Assembly: GCF_000169455.1 (NCBI RefSeq) | Contig: NZ_AAYC01000011.1 | Location: 1 to 64,000, forward strand | Direction: 5' to 3' | Source of the DNA: Roseobacter sp. SK209-2-6 | Lineage (GTDB): Bacteria > Pseudomonadota > Alphaproteobacteria > Rhodobacterales > Rhodobacteraceae | Length of the DNA: 64,000 bases | In this document: positions 47,863 through 55,903 of the stretch, piece by piece | Position numbering within the stretch: the first letter of the stretch is position 1 | Layout of the letters: each line of letters starts with the position of its first letter | Program-made: the position numbers and the translations under genes | Notes under the pieces: model-generated | What the model was told of the DNA's origin: nothing | Databases searched by the model: none | What the model saw: the letters and a program-made list of their open reading frames with translations, nothing else

Positions 47863-48186
47863 AAAGGTACCCAGCTTTCAATCACCAAGGGTTCCTGGAG
47901 GATTGTCACTAAAGGTACCCGGATACAGGATCGGCGATTCTCACGCGCGTTGCGATACCCACCTCAACGCGCCTATGAGCACCGCTGAAGCACGGTTGTC
48001 AATGGCGACCAAAAGACTCCCAAGGCCGGTCGGTAGAGCCTAGACCGGCTGTATAGAGCCTAGCGAGGAGGTTTCAACAATCCCGAGAATCGGCACCTTT
48101 CCCCCTGCTCCTTGGCCCCCTTTATCCTGCACATGGGTACCTTTGAACCCGTAAACAGGTGCCCTTAATACTGAAAACAGGTACCC
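47863..48186. repeat. Iterons with AAAGGTACCC-type core
   Basis: Copies on the plus strand: AAAGGTACCC at 47863 and 47911, ACAGGTGCCC at 48155 and ACAGGTACCC at 48177. On the minus strand: GGGTACCTTT at 48135 and GGCACCTTT at 48092. Spacings between same-strand neighbours near the AT-rich tract are 22 and about 44 bases, multiples of two helical turns, as expected for binding by an initiator. Confidence 0.75.
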
Positions 48187-48302
48187 GACATAGATCAAGC
48201 ATTTGTATTTACAACAGATTTCCTGAGTAAAGATTCTAAAATCTTAAAAGAAATAAACCTTGTTGCTGTCGAATTCTCTTTGATTTCAATCGCAAAAAGC
48301 AG

Positions 48303-48317
48303 GTTTCGCCGCGAAAC
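48303..48317. promoter_or_regulatory. parS-like site 2
   Basis: GTTTCGCCGCGAAAC, identical to the copies at 46720, 49898 and 52499. This one is intergenic, about 110 bases upstream of parA, where it could also serve as an operator. Confidence 0.78.
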
Positions 48318-48425
48318 CTACTGGAAAACGCTATTCTCCCCTCTGTGCCAATCTAAATGCTGGATTGATCCACAGATGTTCGCTAGTTTCCCTGACATAC
48401 GCTGGAAAGGCGAACATGCCGATGG

Positions 48426-49844
48426 ATGAACAGAGGCACCCAAAGCGAGGCATATCCCGTGAGCAAATCCCCACCTTCTTCATTGCCCCCTTATCTTAAC
48501 CTCGATCCAGAGGTCGCGGCGAAGAAACTTCCTGATCCTATCGGAACGGCGCGCTTTGCCAAAGCGGCGGCCTTCTGTAGCAAAGGGCGCGAAGATCTGG
48601 CGCGTCGCGGCTATGCGCCAGATGGGCAGAAGCGTCTGCGCAAGTTCTCCACTTGGGAAATCACCAAATATCTGATCCCTGTTGCTCCCGCCCATTTACG
48701 CCGGGTGCTCAAGGCAAACCCTGACCTGCCACAGGGCGAAGGTGATGGTGGGTCAAAGTGGTTTACCCTCGAAGAGGTCCTTACCCTGCGACAGCATTTT
48801 GCCAGCGAAGGGGTGAGCACCAAAGAATACCTGCCCTATCGGCCAGAGGGTCAACCGGCCAAGGTTGTAGCTGTCGCGAATTTCAAAGGTGGTGTTGGCA
48901 AGACCTCAACGGCTGCTCATCTGGCCATGTCTGCCGCGCTCGATGGTTACAAGGTGCTAGTGATCGACCTCGACAGCCAGGGTTCCATGACTTCGATCAT
49001 GGGTGGCAAGGTTGCGGATGAATGGCAGACAGTCTTTCCCTTGGTGGCTAAAGACTACGCCAAAGCGGTAACAGAAGAGAACCTGGTGCGCGCAGCAGCG
49101 GGTCAGCCGGAAATCCCCCTAGATGAAACCCTACAGGAGGCCTTGAAGACAACGCCCGAGGATGTGATCCAGAAAACCCACTGGCCCAATATTGACCTCA
49201 TCGGGGCCCAGCTGAATCTATATTGGGCCGAGTTTCAAATCCCGGTTTGGCGCATGGGGCTGCGCAGCTGGCCGCTGTGGGACGGGCTGACCAATTTCCT
49301 TGAGGATGAAAAGATCCTCGATCAGTACGACATCGTCTTTCTCGATACGCCGCCGGCGCTGGGGTATCTGACGATCAATGCTTTGGCGGCTTCGGATATC
49401 CTGTTGGTGCCACTTGGAGCCTCATATCTGGAGTTCGACAGCACCGGGCGGTTTTTTGACATGCTCTACACCACTTTCGCTTCGATCGAGGACGGTGAGA
49501 ACGCCGCACAGCGCGCGGCGGGTTTGCCGGAGATTAAGTTCGAATGGGATGTAGTGCGGGCCATTGTCACCCGGTTCGACGCCAGCCAGCAGACCGATAT
49601 GGCCAATGTGATCCAGGCCTATTTCGGCGATTTCATGAATGCCTACCGGCAGGATTACACCGCGCTGGTGGGGCAGGCCGGGGAGCAGGTCAATGGGATC
49701 TACGAGGCCGACTACCGTGACTTTAACCGCGATACCTATGTTCGGGGTCGTGAAGCCTTTGATCGGACCTATGCGGAGTTCAAGGAAGTGCTGATCGGCT
49801 GCTGGTGGCGCGATGCACAGATGGGAGAGATGCAAGATGGCTAA
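48426..49844 (+). CDS. parA: Plasmid partition ATPase ParA (with N-terminal DNA-binding region)
   Basis: A 472-residue ATPase. The first 140 residues hold a helical, probably MerR-like DNA-binding region (KFSTWEITKYLIPVAPAHLRR). A deviant Walker A (NFKGGVGKTSTAAHL) lies near residue 155. Walker A' is VIDLDSQGS, and Walker B DIVFLDTPPALG. It is the large, plasmid-type ParA (P1/RepA-like) with autoregulatory potential. The start could instead be GTG at 48459. It overlaps parB by 8 bases. Confidence 0.94.
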   Translation: MNRGTQSEAYPVSKSPPSSLPPYLNLDPEVAAKKLPDPIGTARFAKAAAFCSKGREDLARRGYAPDGQKRLRKFSTWEITKYLIPVAPAHLRRVLKANPDLPQGEGDGGSKWFTLEEVLTLRQHFASEGVSTKEYLPYRPEGQPAKVVAVANFKGGVGKTSTAAHLAMSAALDGYKVLVIDLDSQGSMTSIMGGKVADEWQTVFPLVAKDYAKAVTEENLVRAAAGQPEIPLDETLQEALKTTPEDVIQKTHWPNIDLIGAQLNLYWAEFQIPVWRMGLRSWPLWDGLTNFLEDEKILDQYDIVFLDTPPALGYLTINALAASDILLVPLGASYLEFDSTGRFFDMLYTTFASIEDGENAAQRAAGLPEIKFEWDVVRAIVTRFDASQQTDMANVIQAYFGDFMNAYRQDYTALVGQAGEQVNGIYEADYRDFNRDTYVRGREAFDRTYAEFKEVLIGCWWRDAQMGEMQDG

Positions 49845-50904
49845 ACGCAGAAGATTGATCGCCCCGGATGCAAGCGAGTTGCAGGAGCTGGAGGAAGGTT
49901 TCGCCGCGAAACCCTCGGCCAATCCCTTTGAAACCAAATCTGCGGTTCCGCCTATCGCGCAGGTCGCGGCGGAGGCGGCGAGCCTCAATAGCATGACCAA
50001 TGTCACCGACCGGGTCGCACTGGCCCAGGATCAGGGGGATGCGGCGCGTTGGCGCGAGGCCGAAGGGGCAGGGCTGGTTGCGCAGCAAATCGTATTGGCC
50101 GAGATCGACCCGGATTTCATCCGCCGTGACCGCATCAAAGAAGATCCCGAGGCGATGGAGGAACTGATCTCCTCTATTCGGGAGCATGGTCTGCGGTCCC
50201 CAATCGAAGTGACCCGAACTGAAGATGGCTATGGCCTGATCTCTGGCTATCGGCGCCTGCAGGCCTATCGTGCGCTGCAAAATGGCGGCGAGGGGTCAGA
50301 TCGAATTCCGGCGTTTGTCCGATCTGGCAACACGGGGCAGTCGGCCTATGTTTCCATGGTCGAAGAAAATGAGGTGCGCGCCAATCTCAGCCACTATGAG
50401 CGTGGACGCATTGCTGTTCTGGCGGCAGGGCAGGGGGTCTTCCCTTCGGTTGAAGAGGCGGTGAACGTTCTTTTTGCTGCGGCCTCTAAGGCGAAGCGGT
50501 CCAAGGTTCGCAGCTTTGCCGTGGTTCATGAGGCGCTGGGGGATCTGTTGCAATTTCCAACCGGATTGAGCGAAAAAGCGGGTTTAGCGCTGGCCACCGC
50601 GCTGCGTGATGGTGGCCAGGCCCGGTTGCGAAATGCCCTGGGGCAGGGGACAGCAGTGGATGCCAAGAGCGAATGGCAACTGCTCGACAAGGCTCTTAAG
50701 CAAACGGGAGCCGTACCAAAAGATCGCTCTCGTGGGGGGAGACCACAAGAGGTGACCCGGCTGCCTGCCCGCCCGCTTCCCAAAGGTGGCGCGCTGAGTG
50801 CAGAGGTCGCAGCGGATTCCACACGAATCGAGCTGAAGGGCCGTGTTCTGAACCCGGAAACTGTGGAACGCATTCTGCAAATGATAGCGCGTCAGATCGG
50901 TTAA
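49837..50904 (+). CDS. parB: Plasmid partition protein ParB
   Basis: A 355-residue centromere-binding protein. I chose the ATG at 49837 (MAKRRRLIAPDASEL), preceded by GGGAGAG. The ParB/sulfiredoxin-like CTPase domain includes IDPDFIRRDRIKEDPEAMEEL, SIREHGLRSPIEV and the GYRRLQAYRAL box. MVEENEVRANLSHYERGR follows, then a helix-turn-helix-like region and a C-terminal dimerisation tail. It overlaps parA by 8 bases. One parS-like site (49898) lies in its own codons 21-26. Confidence 0.93.
   Translation: MAKRRRLIAPDASELQELEEGFAAKPSANPFETKSAVPPIAQVAAEAASLNSMTNVTDRVALAQDQGDAARWREAEGAGLVAQQIVLAEIDPDFIRRDRIKEDPEAMEELISSIREHGLRSPIEVTRTEDGYGLISGYRRLQAYRALQNGGEGSDRIPAFVRSGNTGQSAYVSMVEENEVRANLSHYERGRIAVLAAGQGVFPSVEEAVNVLFAAASKAKRSKVRSFAVVHEALGDLLQFPTGLSEKAGLALATALRDGGQARLRNALGQGTAVDAKSEWQLLDKALKQTGAVPKDRSRGGRPQEVTRLPARPLPKGGALSAEVAADSTRIELKGRVLNPETVERILQMIARQIG
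49898..49912. promoter_or_regulatory. parS-like site 3
   Basis: GTTTCGCCGCGAAAC inside the beginning of parB (Gly-Phe-Ala-Ala-Lys-Pro codons). The same orientation of the central base as the other three copies. Confidence 0.75.
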
Positions 50905-51036
50905 ACCTCCTCACTCGGGGAATAAGTTGCGGCCAAGGCTCATTTTGCACCTTGGTTATGCGCGGGCTTTCACGCTAGCATGTGCCGGTTCTCGCCGATC
51001 CTGCCAATCGGCGGGATTGCTAGGCAGGATGCAGAT

Positions 51037-52629
51037 ATGGCCGGTAAACTTCAGATCCAGCCCTGGGGCATGTTTCAGCTGAAAAGTGCTGAAGGTGTCT
51101 GCACGCCCAAAGGTATGAAGGAAAGCGGCCTTGTTGCTCTGCTGGCCTTTTCGCCGCAGATGCATCGCTCCCGTGAGTGGTTGCAAGACCGGCTGTGGTC
51201 CGACAGGACAACATCGCAAGCGCAGGGAAGTCTGCGTCGGGCCTTGTCCAACCTTCGGAAAAGCCTGGGGCCTGCGGCGGATGTTGTTGGGTCGGATCGG
51301 AACTCGATTTGGCTGGAAACCGCACAGGTGGAGGTTCAGCAAACACCTCCGCAGCCAGAGGCGGAGTTCTGCGGTTCCCTGACGATCAAAGACCCAGAGT
51401 TCGAAGATTGGCGCAGGGACCAGCAGCTCCAGCAGGACCCACCAGAGGAAGAGCTGTTTCGCATCCAGCCTTCGGCTCCGGTTCAAAGCGCGCCGCGCCT
51501 GCGGGTTCTAATCCAATCCCTGGGCGAACCTGACGACCGAATAGAGGCATTCGCGATGGAGCATCTTTCAATGCTCCTGACAAAGCGGCTGTTGACTTTG
51601 GGTGAGATTGAGATTGTCACTGAAGGAAGCGGGCAGGCCGAAGAGACCAGCGCGTTCAGCACTACAATCGAATTGCGTTCCCACGCCCTGGGCGGATGGC
51701 TGAGTATTCACCTCCGACTATTGAGCGGGGAGCACAGGAGCTGCTTTTGGGCTGACCATCTGAGCCTTGAGCTGGATATGGCGGCGCTGATGACACGGAA
51801 TGAACTGGCGCCTTTTGTAGCGCGGGCTGCAGGTGCTATTGCGCATAGGCTGCCACAACGGCAACAGAGTGATTTGCCCCGCTGTCTGCGGGTGCAACGG
51901 GCATCAGAGTTGCTTTTCACCGGCAACCGCAGCCGTATTGATCATGGCGACCTTCTGCTGGAAAAGCTGCAGGGGGAGGAAAATGATGGCATGGTTTCGG
52001 CATGGCGCTCCTTTGCAAAACTGACCCAAGCACTTGAATTTGGTGACTTTTCACCAGAAGTGACTCAGCAAGCGCTGAGCTTGGCGGATGACAGTCTGAT
52101 TGATAGCCGGTCAAATTCTGTTGTCATTGCTTTGGCGTCGATCGTTAATATGAAGCTCGGGTCCGATTTTGACTATGGCTTCTACCTGGCCAAGGAAGCG
52201 CATGGCTATTGCGGCGATGACCCCTATGCGTTGAATGCTCTGTGTCAGGCGCATTTCTTCCGCTCGGAATATGATCAGGCCTACCAGCTGTCCAAAACCG
52301 CGCGCTCTGTCGCGGCTGGGCTGCCAAACAAGTATTACTGGGATATTCAGGCCTGTCTCGCAGCCCTAGGGGTCGGCCAGTTAGAGGAAGCTCGGGATTT
52401 TGCTTGGCAAAGTCATTTGCGCTGGCCCAGTTGTCGACCGCCTCTGCGCTATCTCGTGGCACTCAGCCTTTTGCAGGGGGATTGGGACGCGGCACAAAGT
52501 TTCGCCGCGAAACTCCGTCGCCTGGAACCAGGTTTTGATTTCTCGCAATTGCTGACGGAAGACTACCCGGTGGAAACCCTGCGGCGAACCGGGATGATTT
52601 CCGAGTTGAGTGGTCTTCTGAGTAGCTAG
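51037..52629 (+). CDS. SARP-like transcriptional regulator with C-terminal TPR-type repeats
   Basis: A protein of about 530 residues. I chose the ATG at 51037 (MAGKLQIQPWGMFQL). The frame is open from an ATG at 50980 as well. The N-terminal 95 residues look like a winged-helix SARP/OmpR-type domain (SGLVALLAFSPQMHRSREWLQD, AQGSLRRALSNLRKSLG), as in bacterial transcriptional activators. A middle region is of unknown fold. Residues about 330-520 are helical repeats (ALNALCQAHFFRSEYDQAYQ, ACLAALGVGQLEEARDFAW) that look like TPRs. It is likely the activator of the divergent or downstream genes here. A parS-like palindrome lies near its 3' end. Confidence 0.75.
   Translation: MAGKLQIQPWGMFQLKSAEGVCTPKGMKESGLVALLAFSPQMHRSREWLQDRLWSDRTTSQAQGSLRRALSNLRKSLGPAADVVGSDRNSIWLETAQVEVQQTPPQPEAEFCGSLTIKDPEFEDWRRDQQLQQDPPEEELFRIQPSAPVQSAPRLRVLIQSLGEPDDRIEAFAMEHLSMLLTKRLLTLGEIEIVTEGSGQAEETSAFSTTIELRSHALGGWLSIHLRLLSGEHRSCFWADHLSLELDMAALMTRNELAPFVARAAGAIAHRLPQRQQSDLPRCLRVQRASELLFTGNRSRIDHGDLLLEKLQGEENDGMVSAWRSFAKLTQALEFGDFSPEVTQQALSLADDSLIDSRSNSVVIALASIVNMKLGSDFDYGFYLAKEAHGYCGDDPYALNALCQAHFFRSEYDQAYQLSKTARSVAAGLPNKYYWDIQACLAALGVGQLEEARDFAWQSHLRWPSCRPPLRYLVALSLLQGDWDAAQSFAAKLRRLEPGFDFSQLLTEDYPVETLRRTGMISELSGLLSS
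52499..52513. promoter_or_regulatory. parS-like site 4
   Basis: GTTTCGCCGCGAAAC inside the 3' part of the SARP-like gene (Phe-Ala-Ala-Lys codons), about 2.6 kb from the copy in parB. Confidence 0.72.
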
Positions 52630-52667
52630 CAAGTAGCACCCCCGAGCAGCCAGGATGTGAGAGATTT

Positions 52668-52712
52668 GAGAGCGAGCGGGATGCTGGAAGAGCGCACACC
52701 CCGCTCGCTCTC
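52668..52712. terminator. Bidirectional terminator-like stem-loop
   Basis: GAGAGCGAGCGGG (52668-52680) and CCCGCTCGCTCTC (52700-52712) pair perfectly over 13 bases with a 19-base loop. It lies between the convergent regulator and peptidase genes and abuts the peptidase stop codon. Confidence 0.75.
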
Positions 52713-54431
52713 TTAAGTGCTGGGAGCGGCCGCGAGGGCCTGTTTCTGCTCTATCCCAGCTTTTCGCGCAGCCAATGCCGTAGCAAAGGAGCTACCCGAA
52801 ACACGAAACCTTTGGGCACTGCCATTGCCCAGCAGGCGTAAACCCGGTGCCGCCCATCCCTGATCAACCAGTTCTCCCTGCAGATCTTCCCCGTCTGGTA
52901 GGGGGAGGCCGCTATACCAGGAGTCGCGGCAAGATCCGCCCGGATGGGGCTGATGCAGCGCTTTGACACTGACGACCCTAAGATGTTTGCTTGCGCAGAG
53001 TGTCGAAGCCGTTCCCGACTGTCGAATTGCGCTAAGATCCTGATCTTTCAGGGGTATTTCACCCCCGGATAAGCGCTCCCGATGGTGGGGGTCGACAAAT
53101 TCGGATGGGCGCACCGGGTCTTCACCAAGGAGGTGGAGGTTGCTGTCATCGCGCAGAATCCACAGAGAGGCTTCTCCCACGCCACCACTGATTGCCCTCA
53201 GGGTGATTTGCCAATCGCCCGCAGGAACGCGGGGCGCGGTTAGGTCTTTGCTGGCAGGGGCGCTACAGCTCAGCCGGAGTCTGTGGTGATTTTGGGAGGT
53301 GCTGCGCAAAAGCGCTCCGCCAATTACCCGGTCGCCAAAAAGTATTTTGCTATAGCTGCCTGGCGTCAGCTTCAGTTGCGCAACAGATCCATCAGGGGCC
53401 TGCAACTCTAGAGTCGGGGCGTCTTCGGCGGCATAGCAGATATCCAGAGAGTTGCTGCTGTGATCGCCATGGTGCAGCCGCCAGGTGATTGCCTGCTCCG
53501 ATCCGGTTTGGAGTGCGGGAAAACGCGCATGCTGGCGATCCTGACGGTGATTTCCTGAAGGGAGAAATAGCTTCACTTCAAAGCCCGGTTTGTGCCGTTC
53601 CAGGGCCTGATGCAGAAAGTCCAGACCAGGGTGACTGCGGTCATGTGGTCCGCCCAGGAATGCAAAGGGCAGCACGATATTCAGATGCGAAATCCCACTG
53701 CCTTCAAATCCTTGGATGCAGGTCTTAATAGCTTGCAGCAGCACCGCCTGCAGGCTGGCACCGGAGCGGTCAAAAACGGCTATGGCAGGCAGCTCCACCG
53801 CAAAGAGCGGTGGCGGGGCTGGCGCCGCACCCTCTGCTTCGATCAGAAGGCCTGCCATCGCAGTACCATGAGAGAACTGACCGGGTTTAAAGCCATCCTC
53901 ATAGAGGCTGCCCTCAAAGCGCTGGCCAAGGGCCTCGATTACGCGGGCCTCCCCGCCGGGGCCATCTGCCAGCGCATAAAAGGGGGCGAACTCCTCTTGG
54001 CTGAGGGACTGGCTCTCACCAGCCAAACCGAGAAAAGCGATTTCCTTGATCCGGTTGCCGCCATCGGGCAGCCGAAAGGCGGGGTTCCAAAACGCGATGC
54101 CGGTATCAATGAGAGCGGTCACAGGGCCATTGGCTACCTCAGGACCGAAACTGCTGAGGGTCATCTGTGAAAGCTCGCCATGGGGCAAAAGAAACCCTTC
54201 ACGACCGGATTCCGTGTGGGACAACATACGCGCAGGATCAGCCAGATCCTCTGCAGGGATCTTTACCGGTTCAGGCGGCTTCGAATTGCCCGGCTTCGGC
54301 TCAGGTGCCAGCAGAAACAGAGGGGGCAGATTTTGCTGTCCGGTAAGATAGGGCAAAGCTGCGGGCAGGTAATTCTCCGGGAGGGGGCTAAAATCCTGCC
54401 CCCCGGTTTGAGGTTGAAACTTGAGTGTCAT
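52713..54431 (-). CDS. Subtilisin-like (S8) serine peptidase without signal peptide
   Basis: A 572-residue subtilase. The catalytic triad is visible in order: Asp in VTALIDTGIAF (near residue 107), His in FSHGTAMAGLL, and Ser in SGSSFATALAA near the C-terminus. The oxyanion Asn is probably in FLPSGNHR. A long insert of about 200 residues, beta-rich and glycosidase-like in flavour (TWRLHHGDHSSNSLDICY, GDWQITLRAISGGVGEASLW), sits between the His and Ser regions. No signal peptide or transmembrane segment is seen, so it may be cytoplasmic or exported atypically. It follows the PAP2-like gene by 11 bases. Confidence 0.85.
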   Translation of the reverse strand: MTLKFQPQTGGQDFSPLPENYLPAALPYLTGQQNLPPLFLLAPEPKPGNSKPPEPVKIPAEDLADPARMLSHTESGREGFLLPHGELSQMTLSSFGPEVANGPVTALIDTGIAFWNPAFRLPDGGNRIKEIAFLGLAGESQSLSQEEFAPFYALADGPGGEARVIEALGQRFEGSLYEDGFKPGQFSHGTAMAGLLIEAEGAAPAPPPLFAVELPAIAVFDRSGASLQAVLLQAIKTCIQGFEGSGISHLNIVLPFAFLGGPHDRSHPGLDFLHQALERHKPGFEVKLFLPSGNHRQDRQHARFPALQTGSEQAITWRLHHGDHSSNSLDICYAAEDAPTLELQAPDGSVAQLKLTPGSYSKILFGDRVIGGALLRSTSQNHHRLRLSCSAPASKDLTAPRVPAGDWQITLRAISGGVGEASLWILRDDSNLHLLGEDPVRPSEFVDPHHRERLSGGEIPLKDQDLSAIRQSGTASTLCASKHLRVVSVKALHQPHPGGSCRDSWYSGLPLPDGEDLQGELVDQGWAAPGLRLLGNGSAQRFRVSGSSFATALAARKAGIEQKQALAAAPST

Positions 54432-54442
54432 GGCTCACCTCT

Positions 54443-55603
54443 TTACCCCAGACCGCATTCTTTCAGGACCTTACCTGCCAACCATGCCAGGGCCTGCTGT
54501 GGCAGGCCTTCACCAGTGTTGGGTTTCAGGTTGCCGGGGTGGGGGAAGCGCAACAGATCGCCCGTGAGATCTTCGATTTCCGAGTTCGGACAAAGGGTTA
54601 CCTGCACTGTCCCGTCAGATTGCGGACCCGCAGTGACCGCATCCGCATCCAGGCTGTGGTGCAGCTCGGCAAAGATGGGCTCAATCGTGCTACCGGTTCC
54701 GCCGGCCTTATCAAAGGTCCGCGACAAAAGCGTGCTGGCCAGCGCCAGCCCCAGTGTTGCACCTGCCAGGCCATCGGCAGGGTAATGCACCCCTGCAATG
54801 GCGCGGTTATCGGTTATGCGAGCGGCGATGGATTTCAGCTCGGTACTTGCTCCGTCAAAAAGAAGCGTTTCCAATACCACCGCAAGTGAGAAACTCTCTG
54901 TTGCATGACCGGAGGGGTAGGCACTATGCGCCGGTGTCTGGATGACCGGGTTGATCTCAGGTGCCAGATCCGCCGGGCGCACCAGTTGAAAATGACGCTT
55001 CACTTCGGATGTGACCTTAAAGACCGCTTTCAGAACTGCTTGCAGGTAAAGCAGCGTATAGGGATGTGTGGTCGGACCCAGATTTGTGGGCAGAGTCATG
55101 AAGCTCAGAATGTCGGTCTGTTGAAGCACAATCTCGCTCAGCCGTTCATCCCGGTGCCACTTGCGATTATGGACCTTGGCCAGCTGGCCATTCCAGAACT
55201 GCGCTACGGCCGGGTCGCTGACATCGCGGTGCAACTCGATGCTGGCGATTTCGCTGCCCGAGGCACTGACCAGCACTTTTGTGTTTTTGGCAGCAACCGT
55301 AATGTCTGCGGTGAGTGCGCTCTGGATCAGGGACATGCGGTGGCGGCTGTTCAGCCGTTCAAAATCCAGCACATGATCCGGCGTGGCTGCAATCCATTCC
55401 AGATCGTCGCTGGTTTTGGCCTGCCAGGCAGCGTTTAGGGATTTTGCAGTCGCATCCAGCGCTGCACTCAGCAACATCGAATTGGGCTGTCCCGAATGTG
55501 CCATTTCCATCGAACTATTTGAGGAATTGGAACTGTTGGAGGAGTTTGAGCTATTCGAAGAATTGGAGCTATTGGACGAGTTCGAGCTGTTTGCATGGGC
55601 CAT
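54443..55603 (-). CDS. PAP2/vanadium haloperoxidase-fold protein with (Asn-Ser-Ser)9 N-terminus
   Basis: A 387-residue protein starting at the ATG at 55603, which follows GGGAGG. Residues 1-35 are a run of nine NSS triplets between MAHA and MEMAH. The rest has the PAP2/vanadium-chloroperoxidase motif order: KRHFQLVRP (Lys-x6-Arg-Pro), then PSGHATES (acid base His), and NRAIAGVHYPADG (Arg-x5-His-x3-Asp). The length and absence of membrane helices fit the soluble vanadium-haloperoxidase-like group better than lipid phosphatases. Substrate unknown. It leads the subtilase gene and is divergent from an unknown membrane protein gene. Confidence 0.82.
   Translation of the reverse strand: MAHANSSNSSNSSNSSNSSNSSNSSNSSNSSMEMAHSGQPNSMLLSAALDATAKSLNAAWQAKTSDDLEWIAATPDHVLDFERLNSRHRMSLIQSALTADITVAAKNTKVLVSASGSEIASIELHRDVSDPAVAQFWNGQLAKVHNRKWHRDERLSEIVLQQTDILSFMTLPTNLGPTTHPYTLLYLQAVLKAVFKVTSEVKRHFQLVRPADLAPEINPVIQTPAHSAYPSGHATESFSLAVVLETLLFDGASTELKSIAARITDNRAIAGVHYPADGLAGATLGLALASTLLSRTFDKAGGTGSTIEPIFAELHHSLDADAVTAGPQSDGTVQVTLCPNSEIEDLTGDLLRFPHPGNLKPNTGEGLPQQALAWLAGKVLKECGLG
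55511..55591 (-). repeat. Nine tandem 9-base units coding Asn-Ser-Ser
   Basis: Eighty-one bases code nine NSS repeats. The units use different Ser codons (AGC, TCG, TCC, TCA, TCT, AGT), so the repeat is kept at the protein level rather than as fresh slippage. Gain or loss of units would remain in frame. Confidence 0.85.
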
Positions 55604-55903
55604 TCGGCATCCTCCCTTGGTTATGCTGAGTCTACAGATTCCAGTTTTTCGATGAAGGGTTTTGAAATCACGCAAAAATCACGCGACTGGCGCATCCTGT
55701 TTCCGAAAAGCCCCTGTTGTGCGCAATGGCAACGCATTCGAGTGCATTAAGGGGACGCAAATGAGGTGAGCCGGGGGTCCTGATGGCTGTCCCTATCCAG
55801 AAGGCAAACTACCAGCGCTACAGAGCGCTTTTTTCGGTCTGCTGCGGCAAATCCGCAGCGGGTAGAAACTGCCCATCTAGCGGATCGCAAGGAGGGTAGG
55901 TGT
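55604..55903. other. Divergent promoter region with tandem hairpins
   Basis: About 300 bases between divergent genes. On the plus strand AGCGCT (55814-55819) pairs with AGCGCT (55824-55829) followed by a T-run (55828-55834), a terminator-like structure. GCTGCGG (55841-55847) pairs with CCGCAGC (55853-55859) just after. A 38-codon open frame (55783-55899) overlaps both. These look like a regulated leader for the next gene, but no known leader class was recognised. Confidence 0.5.

Larger units (their letters stand above)
47830..48425. other. Replication origin region
   Basis: About 600 bases between the divergent rep and parA genes. It contains GGTACC-core iterons (47863-48186), an AT-rich tract (about 48186-48300) suitable as an unwinding element, with the inverted repeat AAGATT-CTAA-AATCTT at 48230-48245, a parS-like site (48303-48317) and a possible DnaA box TGATCCACA (48366-48374, one mismatch). 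Two further inverted repeats, GCGCGTTG (47945-47952)/CAACGCGC (47965-47972) and GCCGGTC (48025-48031)/GACCGGC (48043-48049), may act as hairpins. The whole fits an iteron-controlled origin. Confidence 0.85.

Noticed and set aside
48426-50904. Reading parA and parB plus the rep gene as a repABC operon
   Set aside because: The initiator is divergent from parAB and belongs to the Rep_3 family with iterons, while repABC operons have all three genes in line and a RepC initiator.
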